Shown here: positions 57,019 through 64,000 of the stretch, piece by piece
How the letters are laid out: every line of letters begins with the position of its first letter
Position numbering within the stretch: position 1 is the stretch's first letter
Assembly: GCA_023382595.1 (NCBI GenBank)
Contig: JAHDWB010000001.1
Span: 434,001-498,000 of the forward strand
DNA from: Anaerolineales bacterium
GTDB taxonomy: Bacteria > Chloroflexota > Anaerolineae > Anaerolineales > Villigracilaceae
Reading direction: 5' to 3'
DNA: 64,000 nt
Program-made: the position numbers and the translations under genes
Notes under the pieces: generated by a model
The model's input: only the letters and a program-made list of their open reading frames with translations
Told to the model about the DNA's origin: nothing
Databases searched by the model: none

Positions 57019-59433
57019 ATGCCCAAAAAGAAGGGTACGATTGCACTTCCCCTTGAAAAAGATGAGATCATAAACGATTACCGCCTTGCGTATCAAAGCA
57101 GGCAGGCTTCGCTGATAGGGCGGAGAGAAGTATTAAGCGGCAAGGCAAAGTTTGGAATTTTCGGCGATGGAAAAGAGATCGCCCAGTTAGCCATTGCCAG
57201 AGCCTTCCAAAAAGGCGACTGGCGCTCAGGATATTATCGTGACCAGACCTGGATGTTCATGCTTGGCGTGATGAGCATCCAGGAATTTTTTGCGCAGTTG
57301 TACGCGCACGGCGATGTGACCTATGATCCCGCCAGCGCGGGTCGGCAGATGAACGCGCACTTCGCTTCGCGCAATTTGTATCCCAATGGGGCATGGCGTC
57401 CACAAACGCAGATGTACAACACCGCATCGGACATCTCCCCGACGGGCGCGCAAATGCCGCGCGCGGTGGGCTTGGCGTACGCATCGGTCATTTACCGCAA
57501 GGTCAAGGAATTGCACGACCAGAAGGATTTCTCCAATAACGGGGATGAGATCGCGTTCGCCACCATCGGCAACGCATCCACTGCCGAAGGGCTGTTCTGG
57601 GAATCGGTCAATGCCATCGGTGTACTTCACGCGCCCGCCGTCGTCACGATCTACGATGACGGTTACGGCATCTCGGTCCCCAATCAATTTCAAATGGTCA
57701 AGGAGAACATCGGCGCATTACTCAAGGGGTTCGAGCGCGATCCCAACGCCCCGCCCGACAAAGTCCAGAACGGATACGACCATTACACCGTCCGCGCATG
57801 GGATTACCCCGCACTCGTCGAAACTTATCTCAGCGCCGCCGAGATCGCGCGCGAATATCACATCCCCGCGCTCGTCCACGTCATTGACGTGACCCAGCCG
57901 CAGGGACATAGCACGAGCGGTTCACACGAGCGATACAAATCCGCGGAACGACTCAAGTGGGAAGAGGAATTCGACGGCATCAAAAAGATGCGCACCTGGA
58001 TGATCGAGAACCGCGTCATCTCCGCGCCCGAACTTGATTCTCTTGAAAAAACAGACTACGAAGCTGTAGAGGGATTCCGCAAAGCCGCATGGGATGCGTA
58101 TCTCTCCCCCATCACGGATGAGCGCAATCAACTCATGGACATGCTGGACGAGATCGCAGGTTCATCGAGTCATGCCTCAGAGTTGAATATGATTCGGGAT
58201 CGGCTGGCAAATCTTCCGTCGTATACGAGGCGTGACATCCACAGCGCGGCACATGAGGCATTACGTCTGCTGCGGGATGAAGCTCATCCCAGCAAGCAGG
58301 TCCTAGTCGCATGGAAACAGGATTACGACAAGATCAACACGGAGCGGTACGGCTCGCATTTGTATTCCGGCACGGCGATGAAAGTGGAGGAAGTAAAACC
58401 CGTGTACGGCGAGAAGTCGCCGACCATGTTCGGGTTCGAGGTCATCAACGCCGCATTCGATGCCGCGCTGACGCGTGAACCGCGTTTGATCGCATTCGGC
58501 GAAGATGTGGGCAAACTCGGCGACGTGAACCAGGGCTTCAAAGGGATGCAGGAAAAATATGGCGAGTACCGCGTGACAGATACGGGCATCCGCGAGGCGA
58601 CGATTCTCGGTCAAGCCATTGGCATGGCAATGCGCGGACTACGCCCAATTGCAGAAATCCAATATCTTGACTATGTTTTGTACGCCTTGCAGATCATGTC
58701 CGATGATCTGGCGTCGCTCCACTGGCGCACCGCAGGCGGACAAAAAGCGCCGGTCATCGTGCGCACACGCGGTCATCGCTTGGAAGGCATTTGGCACGCT
58801 GGCTCGCCGATGGCTGGCATTTTGAATCTTGTGCGCGGCATGTATGTTTTGGTTCCGCGCGACATGACCCGCGCCGCTGGCTTTTACAATACGCTCTTGA
58901 AATCAGATGAACCTGCGATTGTGGTGGAAGTGTTGAACGGCTACCGCGTGAAGGAACGCCTGCCAGAAAATATTGGAGAGATCGCTCTTCCGCTGGGTAT
59001 GCCCGAAACCCTGCGCAGAGGCAGTGACGTGACCATCGTCACCTACGGCGCGTGCTGTCGCATCGTGATGGATGCCGCTGATAAATTATCCAAAGTCGGC
59101 ATAGACGTGGAAGTCATCGACGTACAATCGCTGATGCCGTTTGATATTCATGGGAAAATTGTCGAGTCGCTCAAGGAAACCAACCGCATTTTATTTGTGG
59201 ATGAAGATGTCCCCGGCGGCGCGACGGCGTACATGATGCAGGAAGTCATCGAAAAACAAGGCGGCTATTTCCATTTGGATTCACCCGCGCGGACGTTATC
59301 CGCCAAATCCCACCGCCCCGCGTACGGCAGTGACGGCGATTATTGGTCCAAGCCGAATTCTGAAACGATTTTCGACACGGTGTATGAAATGATGCATGAG
59401 GTTGACCCAACAGCTTATCCGCTGTTTAGTTGA
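57019..59433 (+). CDS. 2-oxo-acid dehydrogenase E1, alpha and beta subunits fused
   Basis: An 804-residue thiamine-diphosphate enzyme decarboxylating a 2-oxo acid and acylating E2 lipoyl groups. N-half is E1 alpha: ARAFQKGDWRSGYYRDQTWM, then the ThDP/Mg segment IGNASTAEGLFWESVNAIGV with DDGYGISVPN. C-half from about residue 465 is E1 beta: FGFEVINAAFDAALTREPRL, FGEDVGKLGDVNQGF and FVDEDVPGGATAYMMQEV. Fused E1s of this class occur in Bacteroidota and Chloroflexota; pyruvate or branched-chain acids are both possible. The ilv operon elsewhere does not settle this. Confidence 0.92.
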   Translation: MPKKKGTIALPLEKDEIINDYRLAYQSRQASLIGRREVLSGKAKFGIFGDGKEIAQLAIARAFQKGDWRSGYYRDQTWMFMLGVMSIQEFFAQLYAHGDVTYDPASAGRQMNAHFASRNLYPNGAWRPQTQMYNTASDISPTGAQMPRAVGLAYASVIYRKVKELHDQKDFSNNGDEIAFATIGNASTAEGLFWESVNAIGVLHAPAVVTIYDDGYGISVPNQFQMVKENIGALLKGFERDPNAPPDKVQNGYDHYTVRAWDYPALVETYLSAAEIAREYHIPALVHVIDVTQPQGHSTSGSHERYKSAERLKWEEEFDGIKKMRTWMIENRVISAPELDSLEKTDYEAVEGFRKAAWDAYLSPITDERNQLMDMLDEIAGSSSHASELNMIRDRLANLPSYTRRDIHSAAHEALRLLRDEAHPSKQVLVAWKQDYDKINTERYGSHLYSGTAMKVEEVKPVYGEKSPTMFGFEVINAAFDAALTREPRLIAFGEDVGKLGDVNQGFKGMQEKYGEYRVTDTGIREATILGQAIGMAMRGLRPIAEIQYLDYVLYALQIMSDDLASLHWRTAGGQKAPVIVRTRGHRLEGIWHAGSPMAGILNLVRGMYVLVPRDMTRAAGFYNTLLKSDEPAIVVEVLNGYRVKERLPENIGEIALPLGMPETLRRGSDVTIVTYGACCRIVMDAADKLSKVGIDVEVIDVQSLMPFDIHGKIVESLKETNRILFVDEDVPGGATAYMMQEVIEKQGGYFHLDSPARTLSAKSHRPAYGSDGDYWSKPNSETIFDTVYEMMHEVDPTAYPLFS

Positions 59434-59457
59434 CAGTTGATGGTTGGTGGTTGACAG
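59429..59457. repeat. left copy of CAGTTGATGG repeat flanking the S23-type gene
   Basis: TTGACAGTTGATGGTTGGTG followed by GTTGACAG between E1 and the four-helix gene. It matches in inverted orientation the copy at 59827-59857 and related blocks inside E2 (60111-60234). Confidence 0.7.
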
Positions 59458-59466
59458 CGAGGTCGT

Positions 59467-59847
59467 ATGGAAAAAGTATCTGCAAGGAATTACCGCGAAT
59501 TAATTGTCTGGCAGGATGCAATCAAAATTGCAAAAGCTGTCTATCAATTAACTGGGAAATTTCCAAAACAAGAAACCTACGCTCTCGCAGATCAACTCCG
59601 CCGCGCCGCTGTTTCAGTTCCGTCAAATATTGCAGAAGGTCAAGCAAGAAAGTCACTTGGGGACTTTCGTAGATTTTTACACATCGCTCTTGGCTCATTG
59701 GCTGAAGTAGATACGCAGCTAGTGTTAGCCAAAGAGTTTGGCTATTTGAGTAAGGAAGACATAGATCTCATGGATGAGCAAATTCAAAATTTACGCAAAA
59801 AACTTTACGCACTCATCAATACTTTACCATCAACTACCAACCGATAA
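59467..59847 (+). CDS. four-helix bundle protein, S23/rRNA-intervening-sequence type
   Basis: A 126-residue all-helical protein: RELIVWQDAIKIAKAVYQLT, ALADQLRRAAVSVPSNIAEG (the RRA-S-PSNIAEG hallmark) and FLHIALGSLAEVDTQLVLAK. It belongs to the family first found in 23S rRNA intervening sequences but common as a free gene. Here it lies between E1 and E2, flanked by inverted copies of a repeat, so it looks like a small mobile insertion rather than a part of the complex. Function unknown. Confidence 0.9.
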   Translation: MEKVSARNYRELIVWQDAIKIAKAVYQLTGKFPKQETYALADQLRRAAVSVPSNIAEGQARKSLGDFRRFLHIALGSLAEVDTQLVLAKEFGYLSKEDIDLMDEQIQNLRKKLYALINTLPSTTNR

Positions 59848-59857
59848 CCACCAACTG
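59827..59857. repeat. right copy of CAGTTGATGG repeat, inverted
   Basis: CCATCAACTACCAACCGATA followed by ACCACCAACTGG ends the four-helix gene, including its last codons, and reaches into the E2 ribosome site (GGAG). It is the inverse of 59429-59457 with extra bases. Confidence 0.7.
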
Positions 59858-59865
59858 GAGATATT

Positions 59866-61104
59866 ATGGCAACAAAAGTTTTAGTCCCAAGACTGGGCGA
59901 AGGGGTGGATGAAGTTACCGTCACAAAATGGCTCAAACAGGAAGGCGATTCCATCAATGAATTGGAACCGCTGCTCGAAGTGAATACCGACAAGGTAGAT
60001 ACGGAAATCCCTGCACCTGCAACGGGAACGGTTTTGAAGATCGTCACGCAGGAAGGGATTGCCGCCAAGGTCGGGGAATTGCTTGCAATCATCGGGAAAC
60101 CAGGGGAAACGGTGGACGGTGGACAGTTGGCAGTTGACAGCAGTACGTCTGCAATCAAAGCCTTAACCCAACCATCACCTGTTACTAGCCGCCAGCTACC
60201 AACCACCAGCTATCAACCACGAACTACCAACCGCGATCTCGGCTTCATCTCCCCCGTCGTTGCGCGGATCGCCGCTGAGCACGGCGTGGATCTATCCCAA
60301 GTCAACGGCACAGGGCTGAACGGACGCATTACAAAAAACGATGTGCTGGGTTTTGTGGAAAGTGGAAAAGGGAAAGTGGGCGCACAACCTATTTCGCGTC
60401 CTTCTGCGCCTGTCGCGCCGATGGTTGGCGATCAGTTGATCAAGCACACTACCATGCGGAAATCCATCGCCGCGCATATGGTCGAATCCAAGCATACCTC
60501 GCCGCATGTGTTGACCGTCATGGAAGCGGATATGGCACGCGTGGCAAAGCATCGCGCCACGAACAAAGCCGCCTTCGAGCGTGACGGCGTAAACCTGACC
60601 TTCACCGCTTACTTCATGATGGCAATCGTGGCGGGATTGAAAGCTTATCCACAAACCAACTCGTCATGGACGGATGAAGGCTTGCTCGTCCACAAGAACA
60701 TCAACTTGGGAATGGCGGTCTCACTCGGGGAAGATGGCTTGATCGTACCGGTCATCAAGAAAGCGGAAGACCTGTCCCTGCTGGCGATGGCGCGTTCGAT
60801 CAACGATCTCGCCAATCGCGCCCGCGCAAAGAAACTCCAGCCTGATGAAGTCAAGGGCGGGACGTTCACATTGACCAATCACGGCGTGAGCGGATCGTTG
60901 TTCGCATTTCCAGTGATCAACCAGCCTCAGGCTGGAATCCTCGGCATCGGCGCGATGCAGAAGCGCGTGGTCGTCATTGATGATGCCATCGCCATCCGCC
61001 CGATGGTATACATGTCGTTCGTCTTCGACCACCGTATTCTCGACGGCGCGTCCGCGGATTGGTTTTTAGCCAAGGTGAAAGATACGCTCGAAAATTGGAG
61101 TTAA
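59866..61104 (+). CDS. 2-oxo-acid dehydrogenase E2, dihydrolipoamide acyltransferase
   Basis: A 412-residue E2: one lipoyl domain (1-80) with lipoyl Lys43 in NTDKVDTEI, a linker (83-125), the E1/E3-binding domain (126-165, FISPVVARIAAEHGVDLSQVNGTGLNGRITKNDV) and the acyltransferase core ending in FDHRILDGASADWFLAKVKD (His389, Asp393). The linker reads TSRQLPTTSYQPRTTNR and is encoded by repeat-like DNA instead of the usual Ala-Pro-rich sequence. ATG 59866 has GGAG. Confidence 0.93.
   Translation: MATKVLVPRLGEGVDEVTVTKWLKQEGDSINELEPLLEVNTDKVDTEIPAPATGTVLKIVTQEGIAAKVGELLAIIGKPGETVDGGQLAVDSSTSAIKALTQPSPVTSRQLPTTSYQPRTTNRDLGFISPVVARIAAEHGVDLSQVNGTGLNGRITKNDVLGFVESGKGKVGAQPISRPSAPVAPMVGDQLIKHTTMRKSIAAHMVESKHTSPHVLTVMEADMARVAKHRATNKAAFERDGVNLTFTAYFMMAIVAGLKAYPQTNSSWTDEGLLVHKNINLGMAVSLGEDGLIVPVIKKAEDLSLLAMARSINDLANRARAKKLQPDEVKGGTFTLTNHGVSGSLFAFPVINQPQAGILGIGAMQKRVVVIDDAIAIRPMVYMSFVFDHRILDGASADWFLAKVKDTLENWS
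60111..60234. repeat. repeat-derived sequence encoding the E2 linker
   Basis: GTGGACGGTGGACAGTTGGC, GTTGACAG and, further on, CCAACCACCAGCTATCAACC and ACTACCAACC recur in the repeats around 59429 and 59827. Here they lie in frame in the E2 linker (residues about 83-123), in opposite orientations as in a palindrome. Confidence 0.7.
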
Positions 61105-61121
61105 GTTTCAGGTCCAGTAAG

Positions 61122-61155
61122 AAGCGGCTTTTCATTCCCAGAAAGCCGCTTTTTC
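61122..61155 (+). terminator. terminator after E2
   Basis: AAGCGGCTTT and AAAGCCGCTT pair (61122-61131 with 61142-61151) and are followed by TTTTC. Confidence 0.85.
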
Positions 61156-61161
61156 TTTAAC

Positions 61162-61190
61162 TTGTATTTTAGAACAAATGTCCGTATAAT
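61162..61190 (+). promoter_or_regulatory. promoter of the dienelactone-hydrolase gene
   Basis: TTGTAT (61162-61167), a 17-base spacer and TATAAT (61185-61190). The spacer holds GAACAAATGTCC (61172-61183), similar to the GAAC-N4-TTTC sites at 19330 and 23931. Confidence 0.7.
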
Positions 61191-61209
61191 GATTTCGAGG
61201 AGAGTTTCC

Positions 61210-61866
61210 ATGTCCATACAAACTTCTGAAATCGAATTGAACGTGAACAACAAAAAGGTAAAGGCGTATCTCGCGAACGGCGGCGGACCCGGCGTTTTGC
61301 TTCTGCATTCCTGGTGGGGGTTGAAATCCGCCTTCAAGGAAATGTGTGATCATATCGCCGCACAGGGATATACCGTGCTCGCGCCCGACATGCGCGATGG
61401 TCAGATCGCAGCGACCATCGATGACGCTAAAGCATTGATGGAGAAAAGCGATGGCGATTTTATCGGTCAGGTCGTGTTCACTGCGAAAGATCATCTGCGC
61501 GAAATGACGACCGGCAAGATCGGTCTGATCGGTTTTTCGATGGGCGCGGCATGGGCGTTGATCGTCGCGTCAACCACACCGGATCAGATTGGCGCAACCG
61601 TTCTTTTTTACGGCAATGAAGGTGTGGATGTAAGCAGGATCACATCGAAGGTGATGGGACATTTCAGCGACAACGACGAATGGGAACCGAACGAATGGGT
61701 GGACAAAACATTCGGCGAGATGAAATCCGCCGGAGTGGACCACACGCTTCACATCTACCCGGGGGTTGCCCATTGGTTCATGGAATCCGACCGCCCCGAA
61801 TACGACTCCGCTGCCGCGCAGTTGGCTTGGAGCCGGACGTTCGAGTTCTTGAAGGAAAATCTGTAG
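61210..61866 (+). CDS. dienelactone hydrolase family protein
   Basis: A 218-residue alpha/beta hydrolase: GGGPGVLLLHSWWGLKSAFK, YTVLAPDMRDGQIAATI, nucleophile elbow GFSMGAAWAL (Ser in place of the Cys of true dienelactone hydrolase), FSDNDEWEPNEW (acid) and IYPGVAHWFME (His). Broad carboxylester activity is expected; the substrate is unknown. I chose ATG 61210 with GAGGAGA seven bases upstream over a longer frame. Its TAG stop lies in a palindromic repeat. Confidence 0.88.
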   Translation: MSIQTSEIELNVNNKKVKAYLANGGGPGVLLLHSWWGLKSAFKEMCDHIAAQGYTVLAPDMRDGQIAATIDDAKALMEKSDGDFIGQVVFTAKDHLREMTTGKIGLIGFSMGAAWALIVASTTPDQIGATVLFYGNEGVDVSRITSKVMGHFSDNDEWEPNEWVDKTFGEMKSAGVDHTLHIYPGVAHWFMESDRPEYDSAAAQLAWSRTFEFLKENL

Positions 61867-61908
61867 GTCACGCTTTTAGAGTGACGTCACGTCACAAACG
61901 TGACCTAC
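61863..61908. repeat. GTAGGTCACG palindromic repeat, copy 3, supplies a stop codon
   Basis: A 46-base version: GTAGGTCACGCTTTTAGAGT ... GTCACAAACGTGACCTAC. Its TAG is the stop codon of the hydrolase gene. Confidence 0.8.
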
Positions 61909-61918
61909 GGGATGCGAC

Positions 61919-61954
61919 AAAAAGGTTAAGGGTATAATCACCCTTAACCTTTTT
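61919..61954. terminator. perfect 15-pair hairpin with TATAAT in its loop
   Basis: AAAAAGGTTAAGGGT and ACCCTTAACCTTTTT flank ATAATC; the first loop bases complete a TATAAT (61933-61938). It can end transcripts in both directions, and is also placed to present a -10 for the E3 gene at 61976, preceded by AGGAGA. Confidence 0.75.
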
Positions 61955-61975
61955 ACATTTAGGAGAATATTTCTC

Positions 61976-63376
61976 ATGGCAGAAAATTTTGATGTCGTTG
62001 TGATCGGCGCAGGACCCGCAGGCTACGTTGCCGCGATCCGTGCCGCACAACTGAAACAGAAAGTCGCGATCGTGGACAAGCAATGGATGGGCGGCGTATG
62101 TCTGAACGTCGGCTGTATTCCGTCCAAATCCCTGCTCAAGAATGCTGAAGTGGCGCACACCCTGCGCGAACGCGGCAAGGACTTTGGCTTCTCGTTCGAG
62201 AACTTGAAGTTGGATTACAGCGTGGCGGTCAAACGCTCGCGCCAGAACTCGGATCGTCTCACCAAAGGCGTCGGCTTTCTGATGAAGAAGAACAACATCG
62301 CTGTCTTCATGGGCGAAGCGAAGTTCAAAGCGAAGGACACACTCAACGTGACCGACAAGGAGGGCAAGGTCACTGAGCTGAAGGCGAAGAATATCATCGT
62401 TGCCACGGGCGCGAGCGCGATGGTCCCGCCCGCCTGGAAGGTGGACGGCGAGAAGGTCGTCACCTACTGGGAGGCGATCCTGCAAACGACATTGCCCAAG
62501 TCTGTGGTGGTGATCGGCTCCGGCGCCATCGGCGTGGAATTTTCCACCATCTGGAATGCTTATGGCGTGGATGTGACCATCGTCGAGATGCTGCCGCGCG
62601 TGGTTCCGCTTGAAGATGAAGAAGTTTCGAAAGAACTCGAAAAGGAATTCAAGAAGCGCAAGATCAACATCCTGACCGGACACAAGGTCGAATCGGTCGA
62701 AGCAACAGCGACTGGTGTTAAGGTCAAAGTGTCGGCGGAAGGAAAAGAAACGGTACTCGAAGCAGACCAGGCGTTGGTCGCGATCGGGTTCCGTCCCAAT
62801 TCCAAAGGCTTGGGCTTGGAAGAGGTTGGCGTCAAGATCAGCGAGCGCGGATTTGTCGAAGTCGATGAAAAGATGCAGACCAATGTCCCCGGCATTTGGG
62901 CGGTCGGCGATGTGACCGGCAAACTGATGCTGGCACATGTCGGCTCGGCGATGGGAATTGTCGCGGCGGAACACATCGGCGGGCATGAAACGATCACGCT
63001 CGATTATGAAATGATGCCGCGTGCCACGTATTCCTACCCGCAGGTGGCATCGTTCGGTCTGACCGAAGCGCAGGCGAAGGAACGCGGCTACGAGGTCAAG
63101 ATCGGGCGCTTCCCCTTCCAGCCGAACGGCAAGGCACTCGGACTTGGCGATTACGCGGGCTTTGTCAAGATCGTTGTGGATGCGAAGTATGGCGAGATCC
63201 TTGGCGCGCACATGATCGGTCCTGAAGTGACCGAATTACTGCCCGAATTGACGCTGGCTCGCATGATGGAACTGACCCCGCACGAGATCGCGCGCAACGT
63301 GCATGCGCACCCGACACTCTCCGAAGCCATCATGGAAGCGGCGCACGGCGCAAGCGGTTCACCGATCCATATCTAG
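61976..63376 (+). CDS. lpdA: dihydrolipoyl dehydrogenase (E3)
   Basis: A 466-residue flavoprotein that re-oxidises dihydrolipoyl E2 with NAD. FAD site VVVIGAGPAGYVAAIRAAQL, redox disulfide GGVCLNVGCIPSKS (Cys42, Cys47), NAD site VVVIGSGAIGVEF, second FAD segment GIWAVGDVTGKLMLAH and the C-terminal His445-x4-Glu450 (HPTLSE) pair are all intact. It completes the complex with E1 and E2 upstream, though separated by a hydrolase gene and two hairpins. ATG 61976 has AGGAGA. Confidence 0.95.
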   Translation: MAENFDVVVIGAGPAGYVAAIRAAQLKQKVAIVDKQWMGGVCLNVGCIPSKSLLKNAEVAHTLRERGKDFGFSFENLKLDYSVAVKRSRQNSDRLTKGVGFLMKKNNIAVFMGEAKFKAKDTLNVTDKEGKVTELKAKNIIVATGASAMVPPAWKVDGEKVVTYWEAILQTTLPKSVVVIGSGAIGVEFSTIWNAYGVDVTIVEMLPRVVPLEDEEVSKELEKEFKKRKINILTGHKVESVEATATGVKVKVSAEGKETVLEADQALVAIGFRPNSKGLGLEEVGVKISERGFVEVDEKMQTNVPGIWAVGDVTGKLMLAHVGSAMGIVAAEHIGGHETITLDYEMMPRATYSYPQVASFGLTEAQAKERGYEVKIGRFPFQPNGKALGLGDYAGFVKIVVDAKYGEILGAHMIGPEVTELLPELTLARMMELTPHEIARNVHAHPTLSEAIMEAAHGASGSPIHI

Positions 63377-64000
63377 AACCTGTTATGGACTTTTCGAGAT
63401 GATAAACTCTGGGAATGAGCCGAAAACCATACCCGAGCGATGTAACAGACGACGAATGGGCATTTATTGCTCCTTATCTGACTTTGATGAAGGAAGACGC
63501 TCCACAACGAGAGCATGATTTACGAGCCGTGTTCAATGGCTTGCGTTGGATTATCAGAACAGGCGCGCAATGGCGAATGATGCCGAACGATTTGCCACCG
63601 TGGCACACGGTCTATCAACAAGCACAACGTTGGATCACGGCAGGCGTCTTTGAAGATATGGTTCATGACCTGCGAGCCTTAATCCGACTGGCAAAAGGCA
63701 AGAAAGAACTGCCAAGCGCTGCAATTTATGATGGTCGCACAGTTCAATCTACGCCCGAAAGCGGCGACAGAGCAGGATATGACGGTTACAAACGAAGGAA
63801 AGGCAGCAAACTCCATCTTGCCGTGGACACTTTGGGATTATTGCTGGCTGCACAGGTCACGCCTGCCAATGAGCAAGAACGTGCTCAGGTCAAGGAATTG
63901 TCTGAAGCCGTCCAGGAAGCAACTCAACAATCTGTGGAAGTCGCCTTTGTGGATCAAGGCTACACAGGCGATCATCCCAAAAACGATGCCAAAGAAGCAG
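63377..64000 (+). mobile_element. IS5-like insertion sequence, right end cut off
   Basis: Starts directly after the lpdA stop codon (CTAG/AACCTGTTATGGAC). The left boundary is estimated from the lpdA stop and the usual AACCTGTTA-type end; the inverted partner is outside the window. Confidence 0.65.
63415..64000 (+). CDS. IS5 family transposase, truncated by window edge
   Basis: The first 195 residues of a DDE transposase: SRKPYPSDVTDDEWAFIAPY, FNGLRWIIRTGAQWRMMPND, PPWHTVYQQAQRW (the DUF4096/insertion-element part), then the first catalytic Asp in IYDGRTVQST, GYDGYKRRKGSKLHLAVDT and the second in VAFVDQGYTGD. The catalytic Glu lies beyond the edge. ATG 63415 has only a weak GGGA upstream. 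The frame is intact so far, so the element may be active. Confidence 0.92.
   Translation, partial: MSRKPYPSDVTDDEWAFIAPYLTLMKEDAPQREHDLRAVFNGLRWIIRTGAQWRMMPNDLPPWHTVYQQAQRWITAGVFEDMVHDLRALIRLAKGKKELPSAAIYDGRTVQSTPESGDRAGYDGYKRRKGSKLHLAVDTLGLLLAAQVTPANEQERAQVKELSEAVQEATQQSVEVAFVDQGYTGDHPKNDAKEA

Noticed and set aside
59467-59847. The four-helix gene as a structural subunit of the dehydrogenase complex
   Set aside because: Its sequence is of the S23 family found at unrelated places, and inverted repeats flank it; proximity alone does not support a role in the complex.
61892-63211. Open frame of 439 codons antisense to lpdA
   Set aside because: A shadow of a strongly conserved gene; low-complexity translation and no ribosome site.

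Overview
The window looks like a chromosomal segment of a Chloroflexota bacterium, most likely class Anaerolineae. This is an inference from gene content (lipoprotein-rich secreted proteins, a fused E1 2-oxo-acid dehydrogenase, double-length ThyX, a TIR-CHAT-STAND-TPR giant, dispersed palindromic repeats) and from moderately GC-rich genes with Shine-Dalgarno starts mixed with near-leaderless ones. No rRNA, tRNA or CRISPR array was seen, so the taxonomy is not proven from the sequence.

Layout. 1-6822 (minus): branched-chain amino-acid operon ilvD-ilvB-ilvN-ilvC-leuA, with leuA cut by the window edge. It is preceded by a sigma70-like promoter, a 34-codon Leu/Ile/Val-rich leader peptide and an intrinsic terminator. 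6880-10257 (minus): an ABC-2 exporter pair and a lipoprotein TAP-type hydrolase. 10326-13048 (plus): promoter, Thr-rich leader peptide, terminator, lysC and asd. 13053-19238 (minus): two HhH-domain proteins, a terpene-cyclase-fold protein, an FAD oxidase and a short UvrA-like ATPase. 19369-23885: a run of small housekeeping/stress genes (MarR, DHFR-like, PhnB-like, DUF1801, DUF1697, AlkD-like, SRPBCC, ArsR). 24193-28545 (plus): a 1450-residue TIR-CHAT-NTPase-TPR protein, the strongest candidate defence or cell-death gene. 28547-39656: a small membrane peptide, SRPBCC, pheA plus an aminotransferase, a GAF histidine kinase, myo-inositol-phosphate synthase, a deacetylase-like lipoprotein, HIT, ThyX, an aldo/keto reductase, GNAT and a LysM lipoprotein. 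39758-42725 (minus): solute-binding protein and a peptidase-MA-like metalloprotease. 42911-51611 (plus): a nearly complete System I cytochrome c maturation cluster (ccmE, F, H, G-like, I-like, a cytochrome c lipoprotein, A, B, C, D). 51660-56679: a secreted lytic-transglycosylase-like protein, an HdrD-like membrane Fe-S oxidoreductase and a PLP aminotransferase. 57019-63376 (plus): 2-oxo-acid dehydrogenase complex (fused E1, S23-type four-helix protein, E2, dienelactone hydrolase, E3). From 63377: an IS5-like element cut by the right edge.

Two points stand out. First, both amino-acid operons carry what appear to be ribosome-mediated transcription attenuators with explicit leader peptides and pairable antiterminator segments, an architecture described mainly in Proteobacteria. 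Second, palindromic repeats have spread through the region: some supply stop codons of neighbouring genes, and two lie in frame inside proteins (ThyX and the E2 linker). A GAAC-N4-TTTC-like site sits at the same place in three promoters, two of them ahead of DNA-repair genes, which hints at a damage-type regulon.
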